From CAYJFG01 sp051881695 (GTDB lineage Bacteria; Bacillota; Clostridia; Oscillospirales; Acutalibacteraceae), in the NCBI GenBank assembly GCA_051881695.1, contig JBJEQJ010000020.1, positions 62,001 through 126,000 of the forward strand: DNA of 64,000 bases, in the 5' to 3' direction. Shown here piece after piece: positions 42,515 through 52,007 of the stretch; within the stretch, counting starts at the first letter, position 1; the number at the start of each line of letters is the position of its first letter. The notes under the pieces were generated by a model. It had not been told where the DNA came from, did no database searches, and worked only from the letters and a program-made list of their open reading frames with translations. Both the position numbers and the translations under genes were made by a program.

Positions 42515-43591
42515 ATGTTAGAAAATCCGATTATAAGCGTCATTATACCAATATATAATGTTGGGGATTATATTCAAAAATGTCTTGATTCGGTTTCAAA
42601 ACAGAGCTTTGAAAGCTTTGAGGTGCTTATGGTTGACGACAGCTCAACCGACGGAAGTACGCAGATAGCTGCCGGATTTGCACAAAAGGACAGCCGGTTC
42701 AGACTTTTGAAAAATACTGACGGCGGTGTTTCCGGCGCAAGAAATATTGGGGTAAAAAACGCCGCAGGCGAGTACATAGCTTTTATTGACAGCGACGATT
42801 TTGTAGAGCCGGATTATCTCAAGGAGCTGTACAACGCTGCAAAAGAGAATAATGCAGATGTTTCGTACTGTAACTATGCAATATATAACCCGAGAAAGGA
42901 TAAATATTATAAAATCAATTTCAGAAAGCCGCATACAAAAATATACGACAGCAAAAAAATTGTGAAAATGACCTTAGCGGACCTTAGAAGCCGCTCATAT
43001 CTTTGGAATAAGCTGTGGAAAAAAGAGCTTTTCACAAGAGATTTTGAAATATCCTTTCCGAAAATATATTATGAGGATATTGCAACAACATCAAGGCTTC
43101 TTTACAGAGCCAATAAGGTTGTTGTAATTGATAAATGCCTTTACTATTACACAAGGCGAAGCGACAGCATTGTGGCATATATGACTGCCCAAAAGCTGGA
43201 CGATTACCATATGTCTGTAGGAGTTGTCAGAAATTTTCTTGAAAATTATCACGACTACAAAAGCTTCAGACTTGCACATCGTCGCCTTGCTTTTTCTATG
43301 GTGTTTTCGGCGCCGGTAAATGCGCTGAGAATGAAAGACAAAAAGGGCTATCTGCGTAATATAATTACATCGGAGAAAAGAATAATATATATGATGTCCG
43401 GTAAGTTTAAACCGTGCAAAGCAGAAATACCATGCTGTCCGTATTCTATTACGGGAAGTGAGAGCTTACATACGGAAAGCGTTGGTGATGAAAATTCCTA
43501 TTTGCAGGATATAAGCGATAAAGCGTATGAAAGTGCTTTTTTGCAAGGGGAAGCACTCAGTAGTAAAGAGAAAGCAGATATTGAAGCGTAA
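42515..43591 (+). CDS. GT2 family glycosyltransferase
   Basis: A 358-residue cytoplasmic protein. The GT-A fold is shown by PIISVIIPIYNVGDYIQKCLDSV at the N terminus, MVDDSSTDGST near 40, and the DxD-type metal site FIDSDD near 89-94, with the later YEDIATTSRLLYRA acidic motif. No membrane helix is seen. It transfers a sugar from a nucleotide donor to an unknown acceptor, such as a lipid or wall polymer. ATG 42515 with AAGGA nine bases upstream is chosen; a TTG at 42506 is too close to that site. The last 60 residues are not conserved-looking. Confidence 0.88.
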   Translation: MLENPIISVIIPIYNVGDYIQKCLDSVSKQSFESFEVLMVDDSSTDGSTQIAAGFAQKDSRFRLLKNTDGGVSGARNIGVKNAAGEYIAFIDSDDFVEPDYLKELYNAAKENNADVSYCNYAIYNPRKDKYYKINFRKPHTKIYDSKKIVKMTLADLRSRSYLWNKLWKKELFTRDFEISFPKIYYEDIATTSRLLYRANKVVVIDKCLYYYTRRSDSIVAYMTAQKLDDYHMSVGVVRNFLENYHDYKSFRLAHRRLAFSMVFSAPVNALRMKDKKGYLRNIITSEKRIIYMMSGKFKPCKAEIPCCPYSITGSESLHTESVGDENSYLQDISDKAYESAFLQGEALSSKEKADIEA

Positions 43592-43645
43592 GCTTGAAAT
43601 AATTGCCTGCCAAGGGGCGGCAAAAAAAGAGGAACGGTGGATAAA

Positions 43646-45427
43646 ATGGCAGAATTTATGACAGGACTTTGCAGAACCGATTACTGCGGAGATTTAAGAA
43701 TAGACGATGTCGGCAGACAGGTTACTGTTTTCGGCTGGGTGCAAAGACAGCGTGACCTGGGTCAGCTGATATTTATAGATTTGCGTGACAGAACGGGAAT
43801 AGTTCAGCTTGCGTTTGACGACAAAACAGACAAGAGCATTTTTGACAAGGCATTTACAGTGAGAAGCGAATATGTTTTGGGCGTTGTGGGTACTGTTTAT
43901 GAAAGAAGCGCAAAGAATAAGGAGCTGAAAACAGGCGATATAGAGATTAAGGTAAAAGAGCTTAGAATTTTAAGCGAGAGCGAAACGCCTCCGTTTGAAA
44001 TAGTTGAAAATTGCTCAACAGGAGAGGCAACACGCCTTGGCTACCGTTACCTTGACCTGCGCCGCCCCGATTTGCAAAGAAATATTTTACTTCGCCATAA
44101 AATAGCGAAAATTACAAGAGATTACTTCGATGAAAACGGCTTTATCGAGATTGAAACACCTATGCTTATTAAGTCAACTCCGGAGGGTGCAAGAGATTTT
44201 CTTGTGCCGTCAAGAATACACAAGGGCAGCTTTTATGCTCTGCCGCAGTCGCCGCAGATATATAAGCAGCTTTGTATGGTAGCCGGCTTTGACAGATATA
44301 TGCAGATTGCACGCTGCTTCAGAGATGAGGATTTGCGCGCTGACCGCCAGCCGGAATTTACACAGATAGACCTTGAGATGTCTTTTGTGGATATGGAGGA
44401 CGTTTTAAAAATAGGCGAGGAATATATTAAGAGAGTATTTAAGGAAGCGCTTGATGTAGATATTAACACTCCGTTTCCGCGTCTTAAATATAATCAGGCT
44501 ATGGAGCGTTACGGCTCCGACAAGCCGGATACACGCTTTGGTATGGAGATTTTTGACCTTACAGACACGGTGCGTGACTGCGGCTTCGGCGTATTTAAAA
44601 ATGCGGTAGAGGGCGGCGGCAGCGTAAGAGGAATTACCGCTAAAAATGCCGTTAAGACATACAGCAGAAAAGAAATAGACAAGCTAACGGAATTTGTACG
44701 GGGAATAGGCGCAAAGGGTCTTGCGTGGGTAAGAATGACAGATGACGGCATAGCATCAAGCTTTGCTAAATTTATGACTCCGGAGCAGATGAACGCCATT
44801 ACAGAAAAGGCAGGCGCGCAAAAGGGCGACGTAATCTTTATAATAGCAGATACAAATAATAATCACGTTCTTACAACCCTGGGCGCAGTGCGCTTAGAAG
44901 CGGCGAAGAAGCTTGAAATAAAGCGTGAGGGCTTTAACTTCCTTTGGGTTGTGGAATTTCCGTTCTTTGAAAAGGACGAGGAAACCGGCGAATGGGTAGC
45001 AATGCACCATCCGTTTACTTCGCCTACGGACGAATGTCTTGAAAGCCTTGAACAGGACAAGAGCAAGGTTTATGCAAAGGCTTACGATATGGTATTAAAC
45101 GGCATAGAGCTGTCCTCAGGCTCTATAAGAATTACAAACCCCGATTTGCAGAAAAGAATGTTTGCAATGCTTGGCTTAAGCGATGAGGAAGCGTACAAAA
45201 AATTCGGATTTTTAACAGACGCATTTAAGTACGGCGCACCGCCCCACGGCGGCATGGGCATTGGCCTTGACAGACTTGTAATGCAGATGGTGGGCGCTTC
45301 TACCTTGCGTGACGTTGTTGCTTTTCCAAAGGTGCAAAACGCAAGCGAGCTTATGACAAGCGCACCTAGCGCTGTTGACAGCGAGCAGCTAAGGGAGCTT
45401 GGCATAAAGCTTGACACACAGCAATAA
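43646..45427 (+). CDS. aspS: Aspartyl-tRNA synthetase
   Basis: A 593-residue bacterial-type enzyme that charges tRNA-Asp. The anticodon-binding OB domain is at about 10-130 (VFGWVQRQRDLGQLIFIDLRDRTG-type fold). Class II motif 2 is FRDEDLRADRQPEFTQID near 218-235, the bacterial GAD insertion is at about 285-415, and motif 3 is GAPPHGGMGIGLDRLVM near 534-550. Length fits bacterial AspRS. ATG 43646 gives the usual N terminus; a GTG nine bases upstream is closer to GAGG and remains possible. It is followed 26 bases later by prmA. Confidence 0.95.
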   Translation: MAEFMTGLCRTDYCGDLRIDDVGRQVTVFGWVQRQRDLGQLIFIDLRDRTGIVQLAFDDKTDKSIFDKAFTVRSEYVLGVVGTVYERSAKNKELKTGDIEIKVKELRILSESETPPFEIVENCSTGEATRLGYRYLDLRRPDLQRNILLRHKIAKITRDYFDENGFIEIETPMLIKSTPEGARDFLVPSRIHKGSFYALPQSPQIYKQLCMVAGFDRYMQIARCFRDEDLRADRQPEFTQIDLEMSFVDMEDVLKIGEEYIKRVFKEALDVDINTPFPRLKYNQAMERYGSDKPDTRFGMEIFDLTDTVRDCGFGVFKNAVEGGGSVRGITAKNAVKTYSRKEIDKLTEFVRGIGAKGLAWVRMTDDGIASSFAKFMTPEQMNAITEKAGAQKGDVIFIIADTNNNHVLTTLGAVRLEAAKKLEIKREGFNFLWVVEFPFFEKDEETGEWVAMHHPFTSPTDECLESLEQDKSKVYAKAYDMVLNGIELSSGSIRITNPDLQKRMFAMLGLSDEEAYKKFGFLTDAFKYGAPPHGGMGIGLDRLVMQMVGASTLRDVVAFPKVQNASELMTSAPSAVDSEQLRELGIKLDTQQ

Positions 45428-45453
45428 GAATACTATCGGTCGGAGGTATCGGT

Positions 45454-46377
45454 TTGGACTGGACAGAAATTCAAATATCTGTTCCTGCTGAGGATGTAGA
45501 CAAAGCAGGCGATATTGCGCAAATGGTAGTGCCTTACGGCATATATATTGAAGATTACCGTGAATTAGAGCAAGAGGTAATGGACATTGCAAGAATAGAT
45601 ATAATCGACGAGGAGCTGCTTAAAAAGGACAGGTCAAGGGGCGTGGTGCATATTTATATATCGCCTGAGGACAGTCCCGCAGAGGCGATAGCTTTTCTGG
45701 GCGAGCGCTACAAAAGCGAGGGGATTGATTATACTATTGAATGTGCAAGCTGTGAGGAGGAGGACTGGCTTAATAACTGGAAGCAGTATTTTAACCCTGT
45801 CCCTGTCGGAGAAAAGCTGCTTATCCGTCCGACATGGAGGGAAAGCTATGACCCCGGCGACAGAATTGTGTTAAATCTGGACCCCGGTATTGCCTTTGGA
45901 ACAGGTACGCATGAAACAACAAGGCTTTGCCTTGCGGCTCTTGAAAAATATGTGACAAGCGGCTGTACAATGCTCGACGTGGGCTGCGGCAGCGGAATTT
46001 TGTCTGTGGCGTCGCTTTTGCTCGGCGCACAGTCGGCTGTAGGTGTGGATATTGACGAGATGGCAGTTAAAACTGCAAAGGAAAACGCCGTGCTTAACAA
46101 TGTTCAGGACAGGCTTACGGTATTGTGCGGAGATTTAACAGATAAAATAAGCGGAAAATACAATGTTGTAGCGGCAAACATTGTGGCAGACGCTATAATT
46201 ATGCTTTCAAAAAATATTGCAGAGTTTATGTATGACGACTCTGTGTATATTATGAGCGGAATTATAGATTCAAGGGTTGACGATGTTGTTTCATCGCTGG
46301 AGGAAAAATTTGATATAACAGAAAAGCTTTTTGACAACGGCTGGTATTGCCTTGTTGCAAGCTTAAGGAAACGCTGA
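45454..46377 (+). CDS. prmA: Ribosomal protein L11 methyltransferase
   Basis: A 307-residue AdoMet enzyme that trimethylates ribosomal protein L11. The N-terminal substrate domain (1-110) begins DWTEIQISVPAEDVDKAGDIA. The catalytic domain shows DPGIAFGTGTHETTRLCL near 141-160, AdoMet motif I LDVGCGSGILS near 174-184, and NIVADAI near 250. The start is TTG with GGAGG seven bases upstream. The last four codons (Leu-Arg-Lys-Arg) and the TGA stop lie inside inverted-repeat copy 4, so the element replaced the original end of the gene. Confidence 0.93.
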   Translation: MDWTEIQISVPAEDVDKAGDIAQMVVPYGIYIEDYRELEQEVMDIARIDIIDEELLKKDRSRGVVHIYISPEDSPAEAIAFLGERYKSEGIDYTIECASCEEEDWLNNWKQYFNPVPVGEKLLIRPTWRESYDPGDRIVLNLDPGIAFGTGTHETTRLCLAALEKYVTSGCTMLDVGCGSGILSVASLLLGAQSAVGVDIDEMAVKTAKENAVLNNVQDRLTVLCGDLTDKISGKYNVVAANIVADAIIMLSKNIAEFMYDDSVYIMSGIIDSRVDDVVSSLEEKFDITEKLFDNGWYCLVASLRKR

Positions 46378-46486
46378 ATAAATCGCACTGAAAGCTGTTT
46401 GCACATCTTGCTTGCATATTTCCTGTCAGCTTGCCCCAAAAATCTGACGGCGCAATATACAAACAATTTAATCGGTGTTTTCTTAA
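46363..46486 (+). repeat. Inverted-repeat element, copy 4 (internally deleted)
   Basis: 124 bp. It has the same termini as the others (TTAAGGAAACGCTGA ... TCGGTGTTTTCTTAA), but the central hairpin section is missing. Its first 15 bases encode the end of prmA. Confidence 0.83.
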
Positions 46487-46585
46487 AATAGTTTTATTTC
46501 ATTATTTTCTTTACCGTAATAATTATTTCACAATTTATTGATAAAATTATACCGTTAAAATTTTACATAATTGGAGGATTTTCAG

Positions 46586-47152
46586 ATGAAAAAACAAAGC
46601 AAAAGAGATTTACTTAATCTGTTTTTTTCGGCGTTCCTTATTATCGGTTACGTTGTATGCGTATTCTTTTTGAATTCTATGATTAGTTCGTTTACAGGCG
46701 ACCTTGTTGCGGGCATAATTAATATTGCCGTTACAGTGATTTTCGGCTTGCTGCTGTTTTATGCAACAAGAGTGGGCGACGGCAAGCAGGTAAAGCGTTT
46801 CAGCCTGCCTACGCTTATTTTAGTTGACATACCGGCACTTTTTGTAATACTTGCTTCGCTTATCCCGGTATTTCCGTTTAATGCAGAGCTTGCAGCCTCC
46901 GGAACAGGTATGAATCTTGTAGTTATGCTTGCCTGTGTTGCGCTTGGCTACGGCATACCGTATACTTTCCTTTCGGGTTATGAGCTGAAAACAGAGGAAG
47001 CCGAGGAAAGCGCACCGCAGTCGGAAGAGGAAGCAGACACTGCATTTACCACTCTTGATTACAGCCTTGAGGACAGTGAAGAGGAAACCTCCTACGAGGA
47101 GGAAACAGCTGCTGAGGCAGTAACGGAAGACGGCGACGCTAAGGGCGAATAA
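46586..47152 (+). CDS. Small membrane protein with acidic tail
   Basis: A 188-residue protein with four membrane helices (about 10-30, 37-57, 72-95 and 108-128) and a 55-residue C-terminal tail that is mostly Glu, Asp, Ser and Thr. No family is recognised. ATG 46586 has GGAGG nine bases upstream. A hairpin that may end transcription lies at 47190-47231. It stands between prmA and the Mrp gene without a sign of shared operon. Confidence 0.65.
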   Translation: MKKQSKRDLLNLFFSAFLIIGYVVCVFFLNSMISSFTGDLVAGIINIAVTVIFGLLLFYATRVGDGKQVKRFSLPTLILVDIPALFVILASLIPVFPFNAELAASGTGMNLVVMLACVALGYGIPYTFLSGYELKTEEAEESAPQSEEEADTAFTTLDYSLEDSEEETSYEEETAAEAVTEDGDAKGE

Positions 47153-47189
47153 TCTTTAAGCTTTGTGCAATTAATAAATATGCAATGTT

Positions 47190-47231
47190 AAACCGGAAAG
47201 CAAAATGCGCTGCAGTTTGTTTTCCGGTTTG
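47190..47231 (+). terminator. Possible terminator after the small membrane protein
   Basis: AAACCGGAAA pairs with TTTCCGGTTT (ten base pairs). The T run is short, so its strength is uncertain. Confidence 0.5.
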
Positions 47232-47268
47232 AATGATAAATTAAGTAAATTCTGGGGAGATGTTTGAT

Positions 47269-48111
47269 ATGTCAGAGGGTTGTTCACATGACTGCGGAAG
47301 CTGCGCCGAGAGCTGTTCTTCAAGGCAGCAGCCGCAGGATTTAACGGAAAAGCTTAACGAGCTTAGCAGTGTAAAAAAGGTAATAGGCGTAATAAGCGGC
47401 AAGGGCGGCGTCGGCAAAAGTATGGTAACGTCTATGCTGTCTGTGCTGTTTAATCGCAGAGGCTTTAAAACGGCGGTGCTTGACGCAGATATTACAGGAC
47501 CGTCTATTCCGAAGGCGTTTGGCGTAAATAAGCAGAAGGCGCAGGGTAACGACTTCGGCTTATTGCCGGTAAAGACAAAAACAGGCATTGAGATTATGTC
47601 GGTTAATCTGCTTCTGCCGAACGAAACAGACCCTGTTGTGTGGAGAGGCCCGATAATTGCCGGTACGGTAAAGCAGTTCTGGACCGACGTTATCTGGAAG
47701 GATATTGATTATATGTTTGTTGATATGCCGCCGGGAACGGGCGACGTTCCGCTTACTGTGTTCCAGTCTGTTCCGCTTGACGGCATTGTAATTGTTACCT
47801 CACCGCAGGAGCTTGTTTCTATGATAGTGGCAAAGGCTGTTAAAATGGCGAATATGATGAATATTCCTATTTTGGGCGTAGTTGAGAATATGAGCTATTT
47901 TAAATGCCCAGACTGCGGAAAAGAGCACAGCATATACGGCGAGAGCCATCTGGAGCAGACGGCTGAGGAGTATGGGCTTGATGTGCTTGCAAAAATGCCG
48001 ATTGACCCGTCTGTTGCAAAATCTGCAGACACAGGCACAATAGAGCTTTTTGTGGGAGATTATCTTGACAAAGCGGCAGACCTAATTGAGCAAAAGCTCA
48101 GCGATAGGTAA
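47269..48111 (+). CDS. Mrp/Nbp35-type Fe-S carrier ATPase
   Basis: A 280-residue P-loop ATPase that carries or inserts iron-sulfur clusters. The N terminus has a four-Cys cluster (CSHDCGSCAESC) like eukaryotic and archaeal Nbp35. The deviant Walker A is GKGGVGKSMV near 46-55, DADITGPSIPKAFG follows, MPPGTGD is switch II, and the C-terminal cluster-binding CPDC is in YFKCPDCGKEH. ATG 47269 is chosen because the first ATG (47260) directly abuts the GGGGAG site. It is a single gene; the long gap to fba holds a separate promoter. Confidence 0.9.
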   Translation: MSEGCSHDCGSCAESCSSRQQPQDLTEKLNELSSVKKVIGVISGKGGVGKSMVTSMLSVLFNRRGFKTAVLDADITGPSIPKAFGVNKQKAQGNDFGLLPVKTKTGIEIMSVNLLLPNETDPVVWRGPIIAGTVKQFWTDVIWKDIDYMFVDMPPGTGDVPLTVFQSVPLDGIVIVTSPQELVSMIVAKAVKMANMMNIPILGVVENMSYFKCPDCGKEHSIYGESHLEQTAEEYGLDVLAKMPIDPSVAKSADTGTIELFVGDYLDKAADLIEQKLSDR

Positions 48112-48374
48112 TGCAATGGATTAGAAGAAAAATTTTTAATGATTGCTGCTGTTTGATAATGGGACTTTAACAGAATTAAGGTTTTATGCCGATATAAACA
48201 CCATTTCAACAGCTTTCAGCAAAAAACAGCCTGAAGCAGCAGAAAAAATAAAATTTATTTCCCAAAAGACTTTATATTCATAAGGGAATAATGTATAATA
48301 TACTTGATATGGCGTGTTGAAAATGTCGGAAAACGGCTTAAACGCCAAAATAAAAGAATACGGAGTGATTTTAA
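48112..48374. other. Intergenic region upstream of fba
   Basis: No gene. A TATAAT-like box (GTATAATATAC) lies at about 48292-48301. Nothing else stands out. Confidence 0.4.
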
Positions 48375-49241
48375 ATGCCATTAGTTAACGCAAAAGAAAT
48401 GCTTACAAAAGCAAAGGAAGGACACTACGCAGTAGGTCAGTTCAACATCAATAACTTAGAGTGGACAAAGGCTATACTTTTAACTGCTCAGGAGTTAAAC
48501 TCACCGGTAATCCTCGGTGTTTCCGAGGGTGCAGGAAAATATATGTGCGGCTATAAAACAGTTGTAGGTATGGTAAACGGTATGCTTGAGGAGCTTAACA
48601 TTACTGTTCCGGTTGCTTTGCACCTTGACCACGGCTCATATAACGGCGCTTTGGCTTGCATAGAGGCTGGCTTCAGCTCTGTTATGTTTGACGGCTCTCA
48701 TTATCCGATTGACGAAAATATTGAAAAGACAAAAGAGCTTGTGAAAATCTGCGAGGAAAAGAATCTTTCTCTTGAGGCAGAGGTTGGTTCAATCGGCGGT
48801 GAGGAAGACGGCGTTATCGGCGCAGGCGAATGTGCAGACCCGAACGAGTGTAAGCAGATTGCAGACCTTGGCGTTACAATGCTTGCTGCCGGTATCGGTA
48901 ACATTCACGGCAAATATCCTGAAAACTGGGCAGGCTTAAGCTTTGAAACTCTTGACGCTGTTCAAAAGCTCACAGGCAAAATGCCGTTAGTTCTTCACGG
49001 CGGTACAGGTATTCCCGAGGATATGATTAAAAAGGCAATTTCTTTGGGTGTATCAAAAATCAATGTTAATACTGAGTGCCAGCTTGCTTTTGCAGCAGCT
49101 ACAAGAGAATATATTGAAGCAGGCAAGGACCAGCAGGGCAAGGGCTTTGACCCGAGAAAGCTGTTAGCTCCCGGCTTTGAGGCTATTAAGGCTACTGTTA
49201 AGGAGAAAATGGAGCTGTTCGGCTCTGTGAACAAGGCGTAA
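48375..49241 (+). CDS. fba: Class II fructose-bisphosphate aldolase
   Basis: A 288-residue zinc-dependent aldolase of glycolysis and gluconeogenesis that splits fructose 1,6-bisphosphate. The first motif is AVGQFNINNLEW near 18-29. The catalytic Asp and zinc His are in ALHLDHGSY near 78-86. EAEVGSIGG follows, with HGKYP and LHGGTGIPEDM supplying the other His ligands and the phosphate site. Length and motifs match the short Firmicute FbaA type. Codon use looks strongly biased toward a few codons, as expected of a highly expressed gene. It is followed by terminators. Confidence 0.95.
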   Translation: MPLVNAKEMLTKAKEGHYAVGQFNINNLEWTKAILLTAQELNSPVILGVSEGAGKYMCGYKTVVGMVNGMLEELNITVPVALHLDHGSYNGALACIEAGFSSVMFDGSHYPIDENIEKTKELVKICEEKNLSLEAEVGSIGGEEDGVIGAGECADPNECKQIADLGVTMLAAGIGNIHGKYPENWAGLSFETLDAVQKLTGKMPLVLHGGTGIPEDMIKKAISLGVSKINVNTECQLAFAAATREYIEAGKDQQGKGFDPRKLLAPGFEAIKATVKEKMELFGSVNKA

Positions 49242-49257
49242 GCTAAGTCTATTTCGG

Positions 49258-49279
49258 CGTTGCAGAAAGCTCTGCAACG
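49258..49279 (+). terminator. Hairpin after fba
   Basis: CGTTGCAGA-AAGC-TCTGCAACG, a perfect nine-base-pair stem without a T run. It may protect the 3' end of the mRNA. Confidence 0.6.
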
Positions 49280-49314
49280 GCTTTAAGGCGTTAAATTAAA
49301 TAAAATACATTTAT

Positions 49315-49346
49315 CCCCCGACGGTGATTTACTTCACTGTCGGGGG
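49315..49346. terminator. Bidirectional terminator between fba and the amidohydrolase gene
   Basis: CCCCCGACGGTGA pairs with TCACTGTCGGGGG (one mismatch). It lies between convergent genes and can serve both strands. Confidence 0.75.
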
Positions 49347-49436
49347 ACTTTATGCTTTAATAAATTATTATTTGCTGATTTAGATTATCTATTCTGCCTG
49401 AAATATAGTCAAACAGTCACATTGTAAAGGTCTGTA

Positions 49437-50228
49437 CTACTTTTCTTCTCCCAGAACTCTCATAGCATTTTTGTAAAGGATATTTTTAAGGTCCTCTTGC
49501 GGTAAATTCAAGCTGTAAATGTGTTCAAGCTCGTTTTTGGCTTTCCACATAGGAAAGTCGGTGCCGAAAATGATTCTGTCACTGCCGTATATCTCAATAA
49601 GCTCCTTAAAACGGACGCCTCCTAAAAACTCAAACGAGCTTGAGCAATCCAGGTAACAGCGCCTGTCCTTTAAATATTCAACGGCTAAATCCCACAGCGA
49701 CCATCCGCCGAAATGTGCGGCAATTACTGTAAGCTCCTTAAATTCGTCAAGCACGTTTGCAAGCCGTTTTGGGTGGGAGTACGAATATCTGTAGTCGCCG
49801 CAGTGCATAAGTATAGGTAAATCGCCGCCAAGAGCCTTGTAAACAGGCTTCATTTTCGGGTCGTCAATGTTGAAATTTTGTGTGTCGGGGTGAAGCTTTA
49901 TTCCCTTAAGTCCCAGCTTTTTAATGCGCTCAATCTCTTTAATTGGGTCGTCCATATCGGGGTGCAGAGTACCGAAGCCGATAAATTCGCTGTGCTCCTT
50001 ACACTCCTGTGCTATAAAATTATTTATGCTTTCAACCTGTGCAGGGGTGGTTGCAACAGACTGAACGAGAAATCTGTCTACGCCGGCTTGCCTTCCCTGT
50101 TCAAGCAGATATTCCGCCGTACCCTGTTCGCAGTCCATATTTATGCCGTAAAAGCTTCCCACGCCCTCAACGGCTTTCTGAGCGATTTTTTCCGGATATA
50201 TGTGTGCGTGAAAATCAATAATCTTCAT
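49437..50228 (-). CDS. Amidohydrolase-2 family metal-dependent hydrolase
   Basis: A 263-residue TIM-barrel hydrolase (PF04909 type). The metal site opens with DFHAHIYPEK near 5-14. KGIKLHPDTQNF and LMHCGDYRYSYSHP give later metal ligands, and IIFGTDFPMWK gives the last Asp. The family includes decarboxylases and hydrolases for varied ring acids; the substrate is not predictable. ATG 50228 with GAGG seven bases upstream is preferred to an in-frame start 15 bases earlier. It is a single gene. Confidence 0.87.
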   Translation of the reverse strand: MKIIDFHAHIYPEKIAQKAVEGVGSFYGINMDCEQGTAEYLLEQGRQAGVDRFLVQSVATTPAQVESINNFIAQECKEHSEFIGFGTLHPDMDDPIKEIERIKKLGLKGIKLHPDTQNFNIDDPKMKPVYKALGGDLPILMHCGDYRYSYSHPKRLANVLDEFKELTVIAAHFGGWSLWDLAVEYLKDRRCYLDCSSSFEFLGGVRFKELIEIYGSDRIIFGTDFPMWKAKNELEHIYSLNLPQEDLKNILYKNAMRVLGEEK

Positions 50229-50448
50229 CTTTACGCCTCGCAACTTATAGTGTATTAGTATTAGTCGGTGATTAAATTATCCGGTTATTCCATTGAATCG
50301 GTTGTAAATTTAGCTTACTAAAGAAATAACCACATAAAATTATATTCCCTGCTGTTTGAAATGTCAAAGCTTTTGTGTCGATTTACTTGACGTACAATGA
50401 TAAAACAGATAAAATTAAACATAGGCTAAAACATAAAGGAGAGATTTT

Positions 50449-51735
50449 ATGGCAGTAGTAAAACCGTTTAAGGGACTTCGCTTTAATACTGAAAAGGCGG
50501 GAAGAATAGAGGAGCTTGTGTGCCCTCCGTATGATATAATAAGTGAGCAGCAGCGCCTTGAGTATATTGCAGAAAATGAGAATAATATAATCCGTTTAGA
50601 GCTTCCAAAGGATGGAGAAAACCCGTACGATACTGCATCTCAGCTTCTTAAAAGCTGGATTGAAAAGGGGATATTGAAGCGAGAGGATAAAAACGCCATA
50701 TATATATATGAGGAAGAGTTTGAAGCCTACGGCAAGCGCACCGCCGTTAAGGGTATGATATGCACCGTAAGGCTTGAGGAGTTTTCAAAGGGGATTATTT
50801 TGCCGCACGAATTTACTTTGTCAAAGGCAAAGGAAGACAGACTTAACCTTATGAAAGCGACAAACTGCAACTTCAGCCAGATTTATTCTCTTTATATGGA
50901 TGAAACGCACAAGACAACCAAAAAGCTTGACGAGCTTTCAGCCGGTGCGCCGGATATTGAGCTTACAGACGAGCAGGGCGTTACACACAGAATGTGGATA
51001 GTAACGAACGAAAAGGAGCTTGAAAGCCTTTGCGCTGATTTTGACGACAGAGTGCTGTATATTGCAGACGGACACCACCGCTACGAAACTGCGCTTAATT
51101 ACAGAAATTATTGCCGAGAGAACGGAATTTCCAAGGAGGGCGACGAGGCGGACTATCAGATGATGATGCTTGCAGATATGGAGCACAGCGGCTTAGTGGT
51201 GTTCCCGACACACAGGCTTGTGCGTGATTTAGCCGATTTTGACGCACAAAAGGCTATTGAGGCGTGCAGAGAGTATTTTGACGTTGAGGAAAAAACAGGA
51301 GTACAAACGATAGAAAGCGATTTAGACGTGCTGTTTATGCAGGGAAAAAAGGCGTTTGCACTTTACACAGGCAGCGAAAAATGGGCGCTTATGACTCTTA
51401 AAGATGATGAGATAATCAAGAAGCTTCTGCCGGATGCAAGCGACGCAACGAGAGAGCTTGATGTTACTGTTCTGCACACGCTGGTGCTTGAAAAGCTGTT
51501 CGGTATAGATGCGGAAAATATGGCAAAGCAGATAAACCTTACATATACCAAGATATTTGACGAGGCTATAGAAAGCGTAGACAACGGCAAAGCGCAGTGT
51601 GCGTTTATCTTAAACCCGACAAAGGTAACCCAGATAAGGGATGTTGCCGCAAACGGAGAGAAGATGCCGCAGAAATCAACATACTTTTACCCGAAGCTCA
51701 TAACAGGACTTGTTATGAATATTCTGGAGGACTAA
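50449..51735 (+). CDS. DUF1015 family protein
   Basis: A 428-residue cytoplasmic protein that covers the whole DUF1015 family. The N terminus shows the conserved PFKGLRFN...VCPPYDII block, and the middle shows YIADGHHRYETALNYR near 199-214. The family is common in Clostridia and some other bacteria, sometimes near serine or phosphoglycerate metabolism genes, but its function is unsettled; a kinase-like role toward serine has been proposed for some members. AAGGAGAG precedes the ATG. A terminator follows at 51764. Confidence 0.87.
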   Translation: MAVVKPFKGLRFNTEKAGRIEELVCPPYDIISEQQRLEYIAENENNIIRLELPKDGENPYDTASQLLKSWIEKGILKREDKNAIYIYEEEFEAYGKRTAVKGMICTVRLEEFSKGIILPHEFTLSKAKEDRLNLMKATNCNFSQIYSLYMDETHKTTKKLDELSAGAPDIELTDEQGVTHRMWIVTNEKELESLCADFDDRVLYIADGHHRYETALNYRNYCRENGISKEGDEADYQMMMLADMEHSGLVVFPTHRLVRDLADFDAQKAIEACREYFDVEEKTGVQTIESDLDVLFMQGKKAFALYTGSEKWALMTLKDDEIIKKLLPDASDATRELDVTVLHTLVLEKLFGIDAENMAKQINLTYTKIFDEAIESVDNGKAQCAFILNPTKVTQIRDVAANGEKMPQKSTYFYPKLITGLVMNILED

Positions 51736-51763
51736 CTTCCGGAAAAGCTATATATTAATTAAG

Positions 51764-51793
51764 AAACCTCCGTTTCCTATGAAGCGGAGGTTT
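51764..51793 (+). terminator. Terminator of the DUF1015 gene
   Basis: AAACCTCCG / CGGAGGTTT, nine base pairs, with a partly paired inner region. Confidence 0.65.
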
Positions 51794-51898
51794 GTGCTTG
51801 TATACAATGCGGTTAAATTATTGTTTATGCCGGCAGATAAATTAAATTCTTCCACCGCCGCCGCAGAATTTTCACCGTCACTTACGGCTGTTTCATTG

Positions 51899-51928
51899 AA
51901 AAAAGCACTTCCGAAGAAGTGCTTTTTT
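51899..51928. terminator. Terminator between the DUF1015 gene and tRNA-CAU
   Basis: AAAAAGCACTTC-CGAA-GAAGTGCTTTTTT. It is symmetrical and carries T runs in both directions. It ends the tRNA transcript on the minus strand. Confidence 0.85.
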
Positions 51929-51930
51929 CG

Positions 51931-52007
51931 TGGTGGGCCATCAGGGACTCGAACCCCGGACCAACCGGTTATGAGCCGGTTGCTCTGACCAACTGAGCTA
52001 ATGGCCC
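51931..52007 (-). tRNA. tRNA with CAU anticodon, probably tRNA-Ile2
   Basis: Full cloverleaf: acceptor GGGCCAT/ATGGCCC, anticodon stem ACCGG/CCGGT with loop CTCATAA (anticodon CAT), T-arm, discriminator A and encoded CCA. A CAT anticodon can mean Met or the lysidine-modified Ile2. C4-G69 and C5-G68 pairs and the loop context resemble Bacillus Ile2 rather than elongator Met, so Ile2 is favoured. Confidence 0.9.
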
